Below are positions 8,302 through 17,500 of a DNA stretch of 64,000 nucleotides, piece after piece. The DNA lies in the NCBI GenBank assembly GCA_011389765.1, contig JAABTT010000003.1:39117-103116 (forward strand), written 5' to 3'. Made by a program: the position numbers and the translations under genes. The notes beneath the pieces are model-generated. The model saw nothing but the letters and a program-made list of their open reading frames with translations. It had not been told where the DNA came from and made no database searches. Each line of letters opens with the position of its first letter. Positions within the stretch are counted from its first letter, which is position 1. The DNA is from Desulfohalobiaceae bacterium S24. Lineage in GTDB: Bacteria; Desulfobacterota; Desulfovibrionia; Desulfovibrionales; Desulfothermaceae.

Positions 8302-8510
8302 TCCCAGCCTCTTGTATCAGACACCTTTTCAATCCATTCCAAGATCTCAACTTCCTGCGGATCGTCAGTCACCAGGCAACTCTGGCGGCGACATTCTTCA
8401 GCAAAACCCTCTTTGCGAGTATCAGGAACCCAAATTTGCACCGGCCGCAAACCTGCACCCCTTAATCTTTCTCTATGCATTTGCACCCTCTTTGATATCT
8501 GTGCGGACAT
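8298..8510 (-). CDS. mazE: MazE-type antitoxin (DUF3018 family)
   Basis: The 70-residue protein contains the signature GLRPVQIWVPDTRKEGFAEE followed by CRRQS, typical of DUF3018 antitoxins paired with MazF. The ATG at 8510 was selected because AAGGAG lies seven to eight bases upstream and the sequence begins at the family-typical SAQISKRVQMHRERL helix; a longer frame reaching 8570 would run through the putative operator. The N-terminal part should bind DNA and the C-terminal acidic tail the toxin. The gene overlaps mazF by four bases. Confidence 0.85.
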   Translation of the reverse strand: MSAQISKRVQMHRERLRGAGLRPVQIWVPDTRKEGFAEECRRQSCLVTDDPQEVEILEWIEKVSDTRGWE

Positions 8511-8528
8511 AAAATCACTCCTTTTCGT

Positions 8529-8546
8529 TTTGTTACATGTAACAAA
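8529..8546. promoter_or_regulatory. Operator-like palindrome upstream of mazEF
   Basis: TTTGTTACATGTAACAAA is a perfect 18-bp palindrome about 19 bases upstream of the mazE start codon, and symmetry continues outward with one mismatch (TTTTCG / CGAAA). Its position fits an operator at which the antitoxin or toxin-antitoxin complex represses its own operon. Confidence 0.6.
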
Positions 8547-8570
8547 GCGAAAGGAAATTGTCAATCCCAT

Positions 8571-8944
8571 GATTTCAGCCAGTCTTTGAACGGAACAAAT
8601 CTCTTATGTTCAAAAAACCGTGATCCGCCGCATGCAGCTGAGAAAAATCATGATCCCTGTCGGAGTCACAAGAACTATATGCTGTTATTTTAAGCTGTTA
8701 AACGGCACCATACAAATGAGGTACGAAGTCTGTATTTGGCTTATTGATTGAAATTTCCTCTCAAACTCCACTTGACAAAACCTGAGATTTTATTTTTAGT
8801 GGAATAGGTAATGATTACAATTATCTTGACAAGTAGCCTGGTGGAGAAAATGTTTAGGGCAATTGAAGACTGAAGCCTTAGATGTGAATAGTTCAACGGG
8901 ATACACGAAAATATATTCAAACACTACAAGAATGGAGGTCGATT
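8571..8944 (+). other. Intergenic region with weak promoter-like motifs
   Basis: No gene is visible. TTGACA occurs at 8772-8777 and 8826-8831, but neither has a convincing -10 at standard spacing (TTTAGT and AATGTT). A ribosome-binding site GGAGG precedes the next gene at 8945. The string GGTACGAAGTCTG near 8718 has a near match near 14306, a small dispersed repeat. Confidence 0.4.
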
Positions 8945-9439
8945 ATGAAAAAGTATTTTCCACGAATTTTTTGGCTGCTGTGCATGGCTATTCTTCTCTC
9001 CATGCAATCTGTTTCAGCAAATGCTGAAGGCAATGAGTCCATGAAACATTGTAAGGGAATGCATGGTCCAAACCTTATTAAGAAAAACTTTCATGATTTC
9101 ATGGAAAAAGAATTCCAGATTTTCATGCAGGAGTCTGAAACGATTCGCAAGGACTTCGCAGTAGCTGTAATGGAGCTTCGAACTTTGCTGTCCCAGGATT
9201 CTCCGGTTCAGAATGAGGTTAGAGCAGTCTTCAGCAGGGTAAGGGAAAACAAAGCCAAGCTTATGAAAATGGCTGAAGCCAGAGGCCTGCCGCATCACGC
9301 CCTGAAAAAAGCTTTGGGGCCTCTGGCCGGCAGCTTTAGCATGGGGCACATGATGGGTAAGGGCAAAAACAATAAAATGACTGGAAAAGATGCCATGATG
9401 GGTGGGAAAAAAGGAGGTAAGAGTGCGAAAACCGAGTAA
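8945..9439 (+). CDS. Small Met/His-rich periplasmic protein, Spy/CpxP/ZraP-like
   Basis: The 164-residue product has a signal peptide (MKKYFPRIFWLLCMAILLSMQSVSANA), a helical middle (FHDFMEKEFQIFMQESETIRKDFAV, then ELRTLLSQDSPVQNEVRAVFSRVRENKAKLMKMAEARG) resembling the periplasmic heavy-metal-sensor/chaperone group, and a C-terminal tail rich in Met, His, Lys and Gly (SMGHMMGKGKNNKMTGK, then DAMMGGKKGG). Such proteins bind metals or unfolded protein in the periplasm. The start has an excellent GGAGG site. The stop lies nine bases before a membrane GGDEF-EAL gene, so the two are probably co-translated and may act together. The function is inferred. Confidence 0.65.
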   Translation: MKKYFPRIFWLLCMAILLSMQSVSANAEGNESMKHCKGMHGPNLIKKNFHDFMEKEFQIFMQESETIRKDFAVAVMELRTLLSQDSPVQNEVRAVFSRVRENKAKLMKMAEARGLPHHALKKALGPLAGSFSMGHMMGKGKNNKMTGKDAMMGGKKGGKSAKTE

Positions 9440-9448
9440 AGGTGATAT

Positions 9449-11605
9449 ATGAAACCAAAATCTTTACTGGCCTTTTTACTCATAGGCGCTTTCCTCGGGT
9501 ACTTCGTCTTCCATCCCATATCCATGGCCCTGGGCCATCTGATGCACCGGGAAAATGTATATGCGGAGCATTCATTACCGGCTGTACTTGCTCAATCGTT
9601 TTCATTGCACATGCTCCCCTGGGGGTTTTCTTTTGCTGTTGTCTTTGGACTCATGGGCTACATGCTGCAACGGATCCGGCTGAACGAGGATTTGCTCCGG
9701 CAAGCTAATATGGATCTTGACAGTAAAGTGGAGGAGAGGACAGCTGAACTCTCAATGGCCAACCAGAAATTGAGCGAACAAACCAGCCAGGCCCTGCTTG
9801 GATACGAAATCGGCAAAGTCCTTGTCCGGGATATAGATCTGCAGAGCTTACTGCAGCTTTGCACCGAGTCAATAGTCAGGAACCTCGATGCGGCCTTTGC
9901 CCGAATCTGGGCCATGGATGAAAAAAAGAACAGGCTTGAATTGATGGCCAGTGCCGGGATGTACACACATTTAGACGGAAATCACCGTTATATCCCGATC
10001 GGCAGTTTGAAGGTCGGCATGATCGCGAAGGAGAAAAAACCGTACCTGACCAACGAGGTCCTTGGCGATCCCCTGATCAGCGACCAGGAGTGGGTCAGGC
10101 GGGAAGGCATGGCCGCCTTTGCCGGACATCCCCTTGTCATCGGCGACAAACTTGTGGGCGTTATGGCCATGTTCGCAAAACAGCCCTTGCAGGACATCAC
10201 CCTGAAGGCGCTGGCTTCGATTTCCGATGAAATAGCCCTGGGCATAGAACGGAAAAGATCTGAGGAACAGATACATTTCCTGGCCTATTACGATCGGCTG
10301 ACAGGCCTGCCGAACTGGCATTATTTCAAAAAGATTCTGGAAAAGGCCGTGGTTTTTGCAGCCCGTTATCAGCAGACCTTTGCCCTTTGCCATATAGATA
10401 TAGACGACTTCGGCCGCATCAATAACACCCTGGGGCATAAGGCGGGGGACGAGTGCCTGAAAATCGTCTCTTCGAGGTTGTCGAATGCCCTGCGCAATAG
10501 CGATGATCTGGCTCGTATGTCCGCGGAGGTCTCGCCCCTGGCCCGTAGGGGAAACGATGAATTTATCATTTTGCTGCAGGCGGTTGATAGCGCCGAAAAA
10601 GCGGCTCATGCCGTCGACCGCATACGCCGGGAGCTGTCCAGCCCCTATCAACTTGACGGGCATGAAGTATTCTTATCCGCCAGCATCGGCCTGGTCCTCT
10701 ATCCTGATGACGGCGACGATGTCGACGACCTTCTGAAGAATGTGGAAACCGCCATGATCAGCGCCAAAAAAGGCGGAAAAAACAACTTCCGGTTCTATTC
10801 AAAACAAATGAATGAAGCCGCCCTTGAAATGCTGGACCTGGAGGCCAAGCTTCGCAAGGCTATCGAAGAGCGGGCTTTTCTGCTTTACTACCAGCCCAAG
10901 GTGGATATAACGACACGGAAAACCGTGGGCATGGAAGCGCTGCTTCGCTGGAAAGGGCCGGACGGCGGTTTTATTTCGCCGGCGAAATTCATTCCCCTGG
11001 CCGAAGCGAACGGGCTTATCGTTCCCATCGATAATTTCGTGCTGAAAGCCGCCTGCCTCCAGAACAAGAAGTGGCAGGAATCCGGCCTGGAAAAGATGAG
11101 TGTCGGGGTGAATGTCTCCGGACTTCAATTCGGGCGGACGGATTTTGTCCAGAATGTCTTGACGGCCTTGGACAATTCAGGCCTCGAACCGAGATACCTG
11201 GAACTGGAAGTCACGGAAACCACGATCATGATCGATCCGGAACGGGCGGTCCGCAACCTGAACGAACTGAAAGAAATCGGAGTGCAGGTCTCGCTGGATG
11301 ACTTCGGGACTGGCTATTCCTCACTGAATTATCTGAAACAGCTCCCTCTTGACTCAATGAAAATCGATATCTCTTTCATCCGGAAGGTGGCCGCGGATCC
11401 AAAAGATGCAGCCATTGTCAAGACGATCATCGCCATGGCTCACAATCTGAATTTGAGGGTCGTGGCCGAAGGCGTGGAGGACGAACAGCAGTTGGAATTT
11501 CTAAAAGGGCATGACTGCGACCTCATCCAGGGCTATCTGTTCAGTCCGGCTGTGCCCGCGGTGGAATTTCCCGAACTGGCCCAGGGAATCTGGCAGCTCG
11601 CCTGA
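9449..11605 (+). CDS. Membrane GAF-GGDEF-EAL protein, probable c-di-GMP phosphodiesterase
   Basis: The 718-residue protein has two N-terminal membrane segments (residues about 5-25 and 50-70) bracketing a short periplasmic stretch, a coiled coil (about 75-115), a GAF domain (about 120-265), GGDEF (about 275-450) and EAL (about 460-715). The GGDEF signature reads GNDEF near residue 367, so cyclase activity is doubtful. The EAL side keeps MEALLRW (about 494), NVSGLQF, EVTETT, DDFGTGYSSLNYLKQLP, KID and VAEGVED, all expected of an active phosphodiesterase. The protein is encoded just downstream of the Met/His-rich periplasmic protein, which may supply its input signal (inference). Confidence 0.88.
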   Translation: MKPKSLLAFLLIGAFLGYFVFHPISMALGHLMHRENVYAEHSLPAVLAQSFSLHMLPWGFSFAVVFGLMGYMLQRIRLNEDLLRQANMDLDSKVEERTAELSMANQKLSEQTSQALLGYEIGKVLVRDIDLQSLLQLCTESIVRNLDAAFARIWAMDEKKNRLELMASAGMYTHLDGNHRYIPIGSLKVGMIAKEKKPYLTNEVLGDPLISDQEWVRREGMAAFAGHPLVIGDKLVGVMAMFAKQPLQDITLKALASISDEIALGIERKRSEEQIHFLAYYDRLTGLPNWHYFKKILEKAVVFAARYQQTFALCHIDIDDFGRINNTLGHKAGDECLKIVSSRLSNALRNSDDLARMSAEVSPLARRGNDEFIILLQAVDSAEKAAHAVDRIRRELSSPYQLDGHEVFLSASIGLVLYPDDGDDVDDLLKNVETAMISAKKGGKNNFRFYSKQMNEAALEMLDLEAKLRKAIEERAFLLYYQPKVDITTRKTVGMEALLRWKGPDGGFISPAKFIPLAEANGLIVPIDNFVLKAACLQNKKWQESGLEKMSVGVNVSGLQFGRTDFVQNVLTALDNSGLEPRYLELEVTETTIMIDPERAVRNLNELKEIGVQVSLDDFGTGYSSLNYLKQLPLDSMKIDISFIRKVAADPKDAAIVKTIIAMAHNLNLRVVAEGVEDEQQLEFLKGHDCDLIQGYLFSPAVPAVEFPELAQGIWQLA

Positions 11606-11988
11606 TTCTTATGATTTGAATCTACACCTCGCTGAATATCCCGTTATATACTACGCCCCCGTGCGTGATCAATGACAGTCAGAGGCCACCCATTAAAAGG
11701 CCCGATGTCAGTGGTCGGTATTTATCTCACGGATACCATGTTTCAAAGAATTTTAAGGCGCTCATTTTTTTTCGGCTGCACCCCACAAGCATCTGCTCAA
11801 GTCAAAAGATGAGCGAAAATTTAAGCCGGTGGGCGGAATTGAAAAGCTCTATTCCATGAAGCAGTTGGAATAACAGGATTTGGTTTGTTTATTGCCAAAC
11901 ACTTTTGACCCAGTTACAATATCTTAAAGCGAATGTAAAAAAAGTTGCATATTTCCTGGATAGAATAGAAATAATGAGGAGAAAGCAG
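11606..11988 (+). other. Intergenic region, no gene recognised
   Basis: Short open frames here show no family signature. No hairpin terminator is evident after the GGDEF-EAL gene. The region begins a stretch of decayed genes that continues to about 14.2 kb. Confidence 0.4.
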
Positions 11989-12269
11989 ATGAATTACGAA
12001 ACCATTGGGATACACATTTCGGACCTTGAAGTAACGGATGTTTCCCCTTTTGGCATCTGGTTGCTGCTCAGAGGAAAAGAATATTTTTTGTTTTTTAAAG
12101 ATTTTCCTTGGTTCCAGGATGCGGCTGTAAAAGATGTATTTCATGCACAGATGGAATCCGAAAATCATCTGCGATGGCCTCTGCTCTCGACATCGACTTA
12201 ACCGTCGAGTCGATTCAGGACCCCGGTGTGTATCCCATTGTTCACGAACCAAAGGGAAACTACGCTTGA
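11989..12269 (+). pseudogene. DUF2442-domain gene with a frameshift
   Basis: An ATG at 11989 preceded by AGGAG opens a frame reading GIHISDLEVTDVSPFGIWLL, then GKEYFLFFKDFPWF and HLRWPLL, the DUF2442 pattern (often the partner of DUF4160 in toxin-antitoxin-like pairs). After CTGCTC at about 12184 the frame goes out of register and stops at 12201. In the next frame the family C-terminus continues (DIDLTVESIQDPGVYPI, then a tail to the TGA at 12267-12269). A two-base duplication of TC/CT explains this. No DUF4160 partner is recognisable upstream. Confidence 0.7.
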
Positions 12270-12456
12270 TTGGAAATGATGACTGAAAAAGCCGATTTGA
12301 AAGTTTTCATAACGTCTTTCTGAGATATAAACGTTGAATAATCTGTATCATACTGTCATACTGGGATCGGACCTCTCTATCGTGCACGAATTATTGTATA
12401 ACTTAGCAAAATCAAGCCCTGTGGATATCTTGAAACGGGCGCTTCGCACCCGAAAC

Positions 12457-12500
12457 AACGCGCCGCGGATTCCATCCGCTGGATGCTCGGCGCGTTAGGT
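12457..12500 (+). repeat. attC-like inverted repeat (weak)
   Basis: AACGCGCCG at 12457-12465 and CGGCGCGTT at 12488-12496 form 9-bp arms, the right arm followed by AGGT so that it reads GCGTTAGGT, like an integron R' core. The left side lacks the expected CCTAAC context. It may be a decayed single attC site or an ordinary palindrome. Confidence 0.25.
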
Positions 12501-12539
12501 TTCCGAATGGAAAATTTATTCCGAATTTGGAGAGAACTC

Positions 12540-12878
12540 ATGAGTGACATCCTTTGGAGCGAGTTGACTTCCGATCTTCCCCCCTGATTCAACTCAATTG
12601 GTGCATGGGTTGTCCGGTTGATAGCGGCCATGTTACTGGGAGCGATCATAGGCTTTCAGCGCGAGCGTACAGGAAAGGCGGCGGGTCTGCGGACGCATAT
12701 TCTTGTCGCATTGGGCACACCACTATTCGTACTTGCTGCAAAGGGAAGCGACATGTCGTCTGATGGCGTATCGAGAGTGATTCAGGGGATTTCTACCGGC
12801 ATCGGATTCAGCAGAGCTGGCGCGATTCTGAAGTTAAGCGCCATGCGGGAGATTCAAGGTTTGACCACCGCGGCATGA
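12540..12878 (+). pseudogene. MgtC/SapB-family gene fragment with an in-frame stop
   Basis: The frame from ATG 12540 reads MSDILWSELTSDLPP, then TGA at 12585-12587, then continues in the same frame with FNSIGAWVVRLIAAMLLGAI and IGFQRERTGKAAGLRTHILV, clear MgtC-family sequence. It continues to SRVIQGISTGIGF and REIQGLTTAA, where TGA ends it just before the conserved C-terminal helices. The gene is therefore interrupted once and truncated at the 3' end. The usual FLGAG of the family is FSRAG here, consistent with decay. MgtC proteins are inner-membrane proteins linked to magnesium limitation. Confidence 0.7.
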
Positions 12879-12953
12879 TTGTTAAAACGTGTCATTCGAG
12901 AAGAGGTGCTCATCCGCTAATACTTTGTTCAGCGTAAGCCAAGAAAAGATTTA

Positions 12954-13068
12954 GCCCGCGAATCACGCGAATGGGCGCGAATAGGAATTTTTATCTGCCG
13001 AGTTCTTATCCCCGGCAGATAAAAAAATGAGCTCTCTTCATTCGCGTCTATTCGCGTGATTCGCGGGC
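12954..13068. repeat. Nested palindromic element
   Basis: Outer arms of 18 bp (GCCCGCGAATCACGCGAA and its complement at 13051-13068) enclose inner arms of 12 bp (TTTTATCTGCCG at 12989-13000 and its complement at 13013-13024). The CGCGAATCACGCGAAT motif is a common bacterial REP-like string. No coding role is seen. The surrounding 12879-13309 holds no recognisable gene. Confidence 0.7.
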
Positions 13069-13309
13069 AGTCAGTTTTTTCCCATTATCAAAATATCTGT
13101 GGAGAACTACCCGAGAAGAAATCCATCAGTAAAATATTACCCGTGGTGAATGATGCGGATTGTACCATCATAACCCGTCGCACCCCAAATTGCTTCTGAT
13201 CGTGTGACCGGACATTGTATCCGGACATGAAAAGTTGACAAAAATTCTCTATTTCCTTAATTTATAAGAAATTATACCGGACATACAACCGGACATAACA
13301 CTGTTTTTT

Positions 13310-13777
13310 ATGCGCGACTCCCCCGACACACCCAATCTCTCCTTTTCTCCTGCCCTGCCGGCAAGACGTCTGGGGGAACTCAAAGACTTGGCCCAGGAGG
13401 TGGCAGTCACCTCCTCCGATCTTGAAGGGCAACTTGCCAACAGCACAGCCAAGGCTCTTGGCGATTGCCTGAGATATCTCAACAGCTACTACTCCAATCT
13501 TATAGAAGGACACAAAACCTCGATCCTGGAGATCGAGGACGCTTTGAACAAAAAGTTTTCCCAGGATGGGGAAAGGCGCTATGCCCAGGAGCTTTGTGAG
13601 GAAAAATCCGAGCGTCAAGCCAGAAGGATCGTGAGCCAACTCGCAAGCGAAGGTCTGATCCAGTCCGACAGCCACAGGGCGCCCTTGCGCATCGCTTTTC
13701 CAACGCATGTTCTTCGCTTGTATTTTCCGGATCTGTTTGACCCGTCAGTTCTTGGGGAGCCGAATCAGGGCATTTAA
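13310..13777 (+). pseudogene. Fic-family gene with the catalytic core deleted in frame
   Basis: The 155-residue frame starts like a Fic protein (SSDLEGQLANSTAKALGDC, then YLNSYYSNLIEGHKTSILEI and EDALNKKFSQDGERRYAQEL). It then jumps directly to a typical Fic C-terminal winged-helix region (RQARRIVSQLASEGLIQSDS followed by HRAPLRIAFPTHVL and YFPDLF). The central FIC domain with its HPFxxGNGR active-site motif is missing, about 150-200 residues by comparison with the family. Fic enzymes AMPylate target proteins; this remnant cannot. No clear ribosome-binding site precedes the ATG. Classed as a pseudogene, though the in-frame join leaves an intact small ORF. Confidence 0.65.
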
Positions 13778-13919
13778 GGTATTGTTTTAATGTTACAATT
13801 TTCTCTAGGCTTTTAGTTTCAAAAAATAAATTTAATCTTTACAAATATGTACTTTTAGTATAGTTACCTTTTTCGCAATAGAATATTTTTCGCAAAATAC
13901 AAGCTATCTTAATTTTTAA

Positions 13920-14240
13920 TTTCAGAGCTCTTTCCAGTGAGCTGAAATTTGAATGAATTTTTGGACACTTTATTGTGAATTATTTGCAAATCGAGGTTTC
14001 AGGTGTCAGATTTTAACGCATTGATATTGTAAATTTTTTCTTTACCTGACACCCGAGACCTCGTATGAAACTTCATTGTTCTTTCTCCGTCACCCCGGCG
14101 TAGGCCGGGGTCCAGCTCTTACATTTTTAATCTGGATTCCGGCCTACGCCGGAATGACGGAGGTGGTCGACCAATAGTTTCTTCATTGATCAAACTGGCT
14201 GGTCCGTCCAGCCAGCGGCCGCGCTGACACCTGTAACCTG
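13920..14240. repeat. Decayed relative of the large palindromic element, interrupted by a REP-type unit
   Basis: The segment at about 13922-14010 (CAGAGCTCTTTCC, then TGGACACTTTATTGTGAATT and CGAGGTTTCAGGTGTCAG) closely matches about 63520-63605. The segment near 14170-14200 (TTTCTTCATTGATCAAACTG followed by GC) matches the edges of the copies near 29995 and 52580. The 253-bp core present in the other copies is absent here. Between the two edges lies an unrelated palindromic unit (14085-14162). Confidence 0.6.
14085..14162. repeat. REP/MITE-like palindrome with CCGGCGTAGGCCGG arms
   Basis: Two 31-base arms, the left with CACCCCGGCGTAGGCCGGGG and the right its near-perfect complement ending in GGAATGACGGAG, are separated by 16 bases. 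This type of unit is widespread in proteobacterial intergenic DNA. It lies inside the decayed large element. Confidence 0.8.
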
Positions 14241-14365
14241 TGGAATGTCAAATTTTAAATTTAAATCAATCATTTTAGTCAGTTAACTCTCATGACTGGT
14301 ACAGGTGTACGAAGTCTGAATTTAGAAAGGAAAAAACAAAAAATACTTTTCATCTGATTTGCTTT

Positions 14366-14440
14366 AATGTGTGAAAGCCTAACTTACCGCGAGGTAAGGA
14401 CGGAAAGCCACGGACCTCTTGAAAGACAGCCGGGTTGCCA
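14366..14440 (+). ncRNA. Cyclic-di-GMP-I (GEMM) riboswitch
   Basis: The aptamer core is visible: GTGAAAGCCTAACTTACC, a GCGA tetraloop, GGTAAGGACGGAAAGCCACG, then a short arm with TGAA loop and GACAGCCGGGTTGCC. Aligned by eye to the Vibrio Vc2 aptamer, the GACGCAAAGCC strand becomes GACGGAAAGCC, and the partner position changes from G to C, which keeps the pair. The ligand-contacting position corresponding to Vc2 G20 appears to be G, favouring c-di-GMP over the cGAMP subtype. The second arm is unusually short. The gene 150 bp downstream encodes a multi-PAS GGDEF-EAL protein, the expected kind of target. A weak GGTGC/GCACC stem near 14470 could be part of the expression platform. Confidence 0.75.
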
Positions 14441-14593
14441 CATTGCTCACCTATTTTAAAAAACCTTCCAGGTGCCTGCACCCTGCGTTTCATTTTCGGC
14501 ATACCGTTCTTACATCTCTCCGCGCTTTCACATTCTCAGATCATAGGGATTAATATAAGCTTTTGATATAAGCTTATACAATAAGGTACCATT

Positions 14594-17500
14594 ATGGAAA
14601 ATGAACATAAGACAAAAAAGCAGCTTTTGCAGGAGCTGACGGAACTGCGTTCGCAAAATGCCGCACTTGAAAAATCAATCTCCGGGCATATGTCGGATGA
14701 TCTTACCATGGATGGTACCTATGGCTATGCCGAAAGTATTCTGGAAACTCTTCGAGACCCCATTCTGGTCCTGGATAAAGACCTAAAGATAATATCGGCA
14801 AACCGCAGCTTTTATACTACCTTTAAAACCACTCCTGAGGAGACCATCGGAAGTTTTATCGATACAGAGATATATCTCGTGGACCGGGCAAAATTGGTGC
14901 AATGTAATATTCGTGATGTCACTGAGCGCAAGAGGCAGGAACAAGCCCTGCGAGAGAGCGAGAAGAAGTTCCGCACCATATTCAACAGTTCCAGCGATGC
15001 CATTTTCATTCACGATAGTTCAGGACGGTTTCTGGAAGTGAACGATGTGGCTTGTGAGCGCCTCGGTTATACCCGAGATGAGCTGCTGGAGATGACCTTG
15101 ATGGATATCGACACCCCGGAGGCGGCCAGAATTGTGCCAGATAATATACGACATCTGCATCAAGAGGGCTTTATATCTCTTGAGACTGTTCATCAACGAA
15201 AGGACGGACAACAATTCCCCGTTGAAATAACCAGTAGCCTGATAGATTATAAGGGCGAGACCTGGGTTTTGAGCACTGTCCGGGACATTACAGAACGCAG
15301 GCAGGCAGAAAAGGAGCTGCAGAGATATCAGCACCTCCTGAACAAGTCTCAGGAAATCGCGCATCTGGGGAGCTGGGAGGTTGACGTGGCCTCTGGGAGG
15401 CTTACCTGGTCCGACGAGACCTATCGCATCTTCGGGCTCGAGCCTCAGGAAGCGGAGATCACCTATGAAACGTTTCTCCAATTTATCCCTCCGGAGGATC
15501 GTGTTGCCGTGGACTCCGCATACATGGAATCCATCCGCATGAACAAGGACACCTTTGAGACCGAATTCCGCATAATCCGTGAGCGGGACGGTGGTATCCG
15601 TACAGTATTCGAGAAATTCTATCATATAAGGGATGATTCTGGGAACATTGTCCGGTCGGCAGGCATGATTCAGGATATCACTGAGCAAAAGCAAAAAGAG
15701 AGAGAAATCAAGGAGAGGGAAGAGGAATTACAAATCATATTCAACACAGTGGAGTCCGGTATCATCCTTGTTGATAAAGATGGCTGTATCATCCAAACCA
15801 ACAAAACAATGACGGAGATGCTCCGATACGATCATGAGGATATTATCGGATCGAAGTATATGGATTACGTGTATGAGTCGGAGACAGAGGCGGCCGATAC
15901 TAAAATGCGTCAGCTAATGAATCGGGAGTTGGACTCTGTGCATCTGGAACGTCGGTATCAGCGAAGCGATGGTGCGACATTTTGGGGCAGTCTGTCTGGA
16001 AGGCGGCTCTATTATCCGGATGGTACCTTTTGGGGGCTTGTTGGGGCTATTACCGATATCACTGAACTGAAGCAGGCTGAAGGAGCCTTACGCCAATCGG
16101 AGAGCTACTACCGAACCATATTCGAGACCTCTGGCTCGGCAATGCTCATTACTGAAGAGGACACCACCATATCCCTGGCCAGCTCGAACTTCGAAGAGCT
16201 GTCAGGATACTCCAAGCACGAGATCGAGGGGAAAAAATCCTGGACCGAGTTCGTGCATCCGGATGATGTGGAGTGGATGAAGAAAAATCACTATTTGCGA
16301 CGGCGTGACTCGCACGCAGCCCCCCGTAATTATGAGTTCCGCTTTCTGGATCATAATGGAGCGGTGCGTCACGGCTATCTGACAGTCGGCATGATCCCTG
16401 ACACTGCACAGAGTGTTTTTTCCCTTATAGACATTACCGAGCGCAAGCAGGCGGAGGAGCGCTTGCGGACCGCCCACGCCAAGGTGGACACTTTGGTGCA
16501 GTTAAGTGCCGATGGGCTCATAGTGCTGGACCAGGATGGGACAATCCTCTTCCTCAACCCTGCGGCCGCTGAGATGCTGGGGCGGGAGAAGGCCGAGCTT
16601 TTGGGAGAGCAGTTTGGACATCCCCTCATTCCAGGCTCAGACACTGAGATAGAACTTCTCTCCAACTCCGGGGAAACCAGAGTGGTGGAGCTTCGGGGCA
16701 GGGAGACGGAGTGGAACGGGCAGACCGCCCTTTTAATATCATTACGGGATATTACAGAACGTAAGCGAGCCGAAGAAAGAATCTATTACCTGGCCTATTA
16801 CGACGAGCTGACAGATCTGCCCAACAGGAGGCTGTTTCATGAGCGGCTGAAGGAGGTTACTGCTCGATGTGAATATTTCGGTGACGGTGGCGTTGTGTTT
16901 CGGGTGGATATGACCAGGCTCAGGGAGGTGAACGACACCTTGGGGCAACAGGCCGGAGACGGGCTTATAAGAGAAATAGCGCGGCGCTTAGGTGACACAG
17001 TAGGTGAGGAAGACACAGTGGCCCGTATCTCCGGAGGCGAGTTCATGGTCTTATCAGAAGGAAGGGTTACTGATGAGAGAGCCTACAATCTCGGGGTGCG
17101 CATTCTGGAGCGAATTGGTCGGGAGCTCGAAATGTCCGGCAGGCTGGTCTACCCGGAAGTCAATATCGGGTATACCCTGTTTCCGCAAAGGGGGACGGAT
17201 CCGGACACCCTGATCAAGCAGGGAGATATAGCCTTGAGCGAGGCCAAGAAAAGCGCCCACAGAATTCAGGAATTTACAGGGCAAGAGGATTGGATATCCC
17301 GACAGTTTCATTTGGAACACGATTTAAAAAAAGCCCTGACGAACAAGGAGTTCTTTCTCTGCTATCAGACGCAGATCGATCTCCGAACCGGCCGCATTGT
17401 GGGCCTGGAAGCTTTGCTCCGCTGGGCGCATCCCCAAAGGGGAATCGTCTCACCCGGGGAATTCATTCCAGTTCTGGAGCACACAGGAATGATCGCGGCA

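Noticed and set aside
12585..12587. Selenocysteine codon in the MgtC-like gene
   Set aside because: No SECIS-like stem directly follows, the position is not conserved for Cys in the family, and the gene is also truncated at its 3' end.
14366..14440. Signal recognition particle RNA or another small RNA
   Set aside because: The order of GAAAGCC, GACGGAAAGCC and CAGCCGGGTTGCC and the downstream c-di-GMP gene fit the GEMM aptamer instead.
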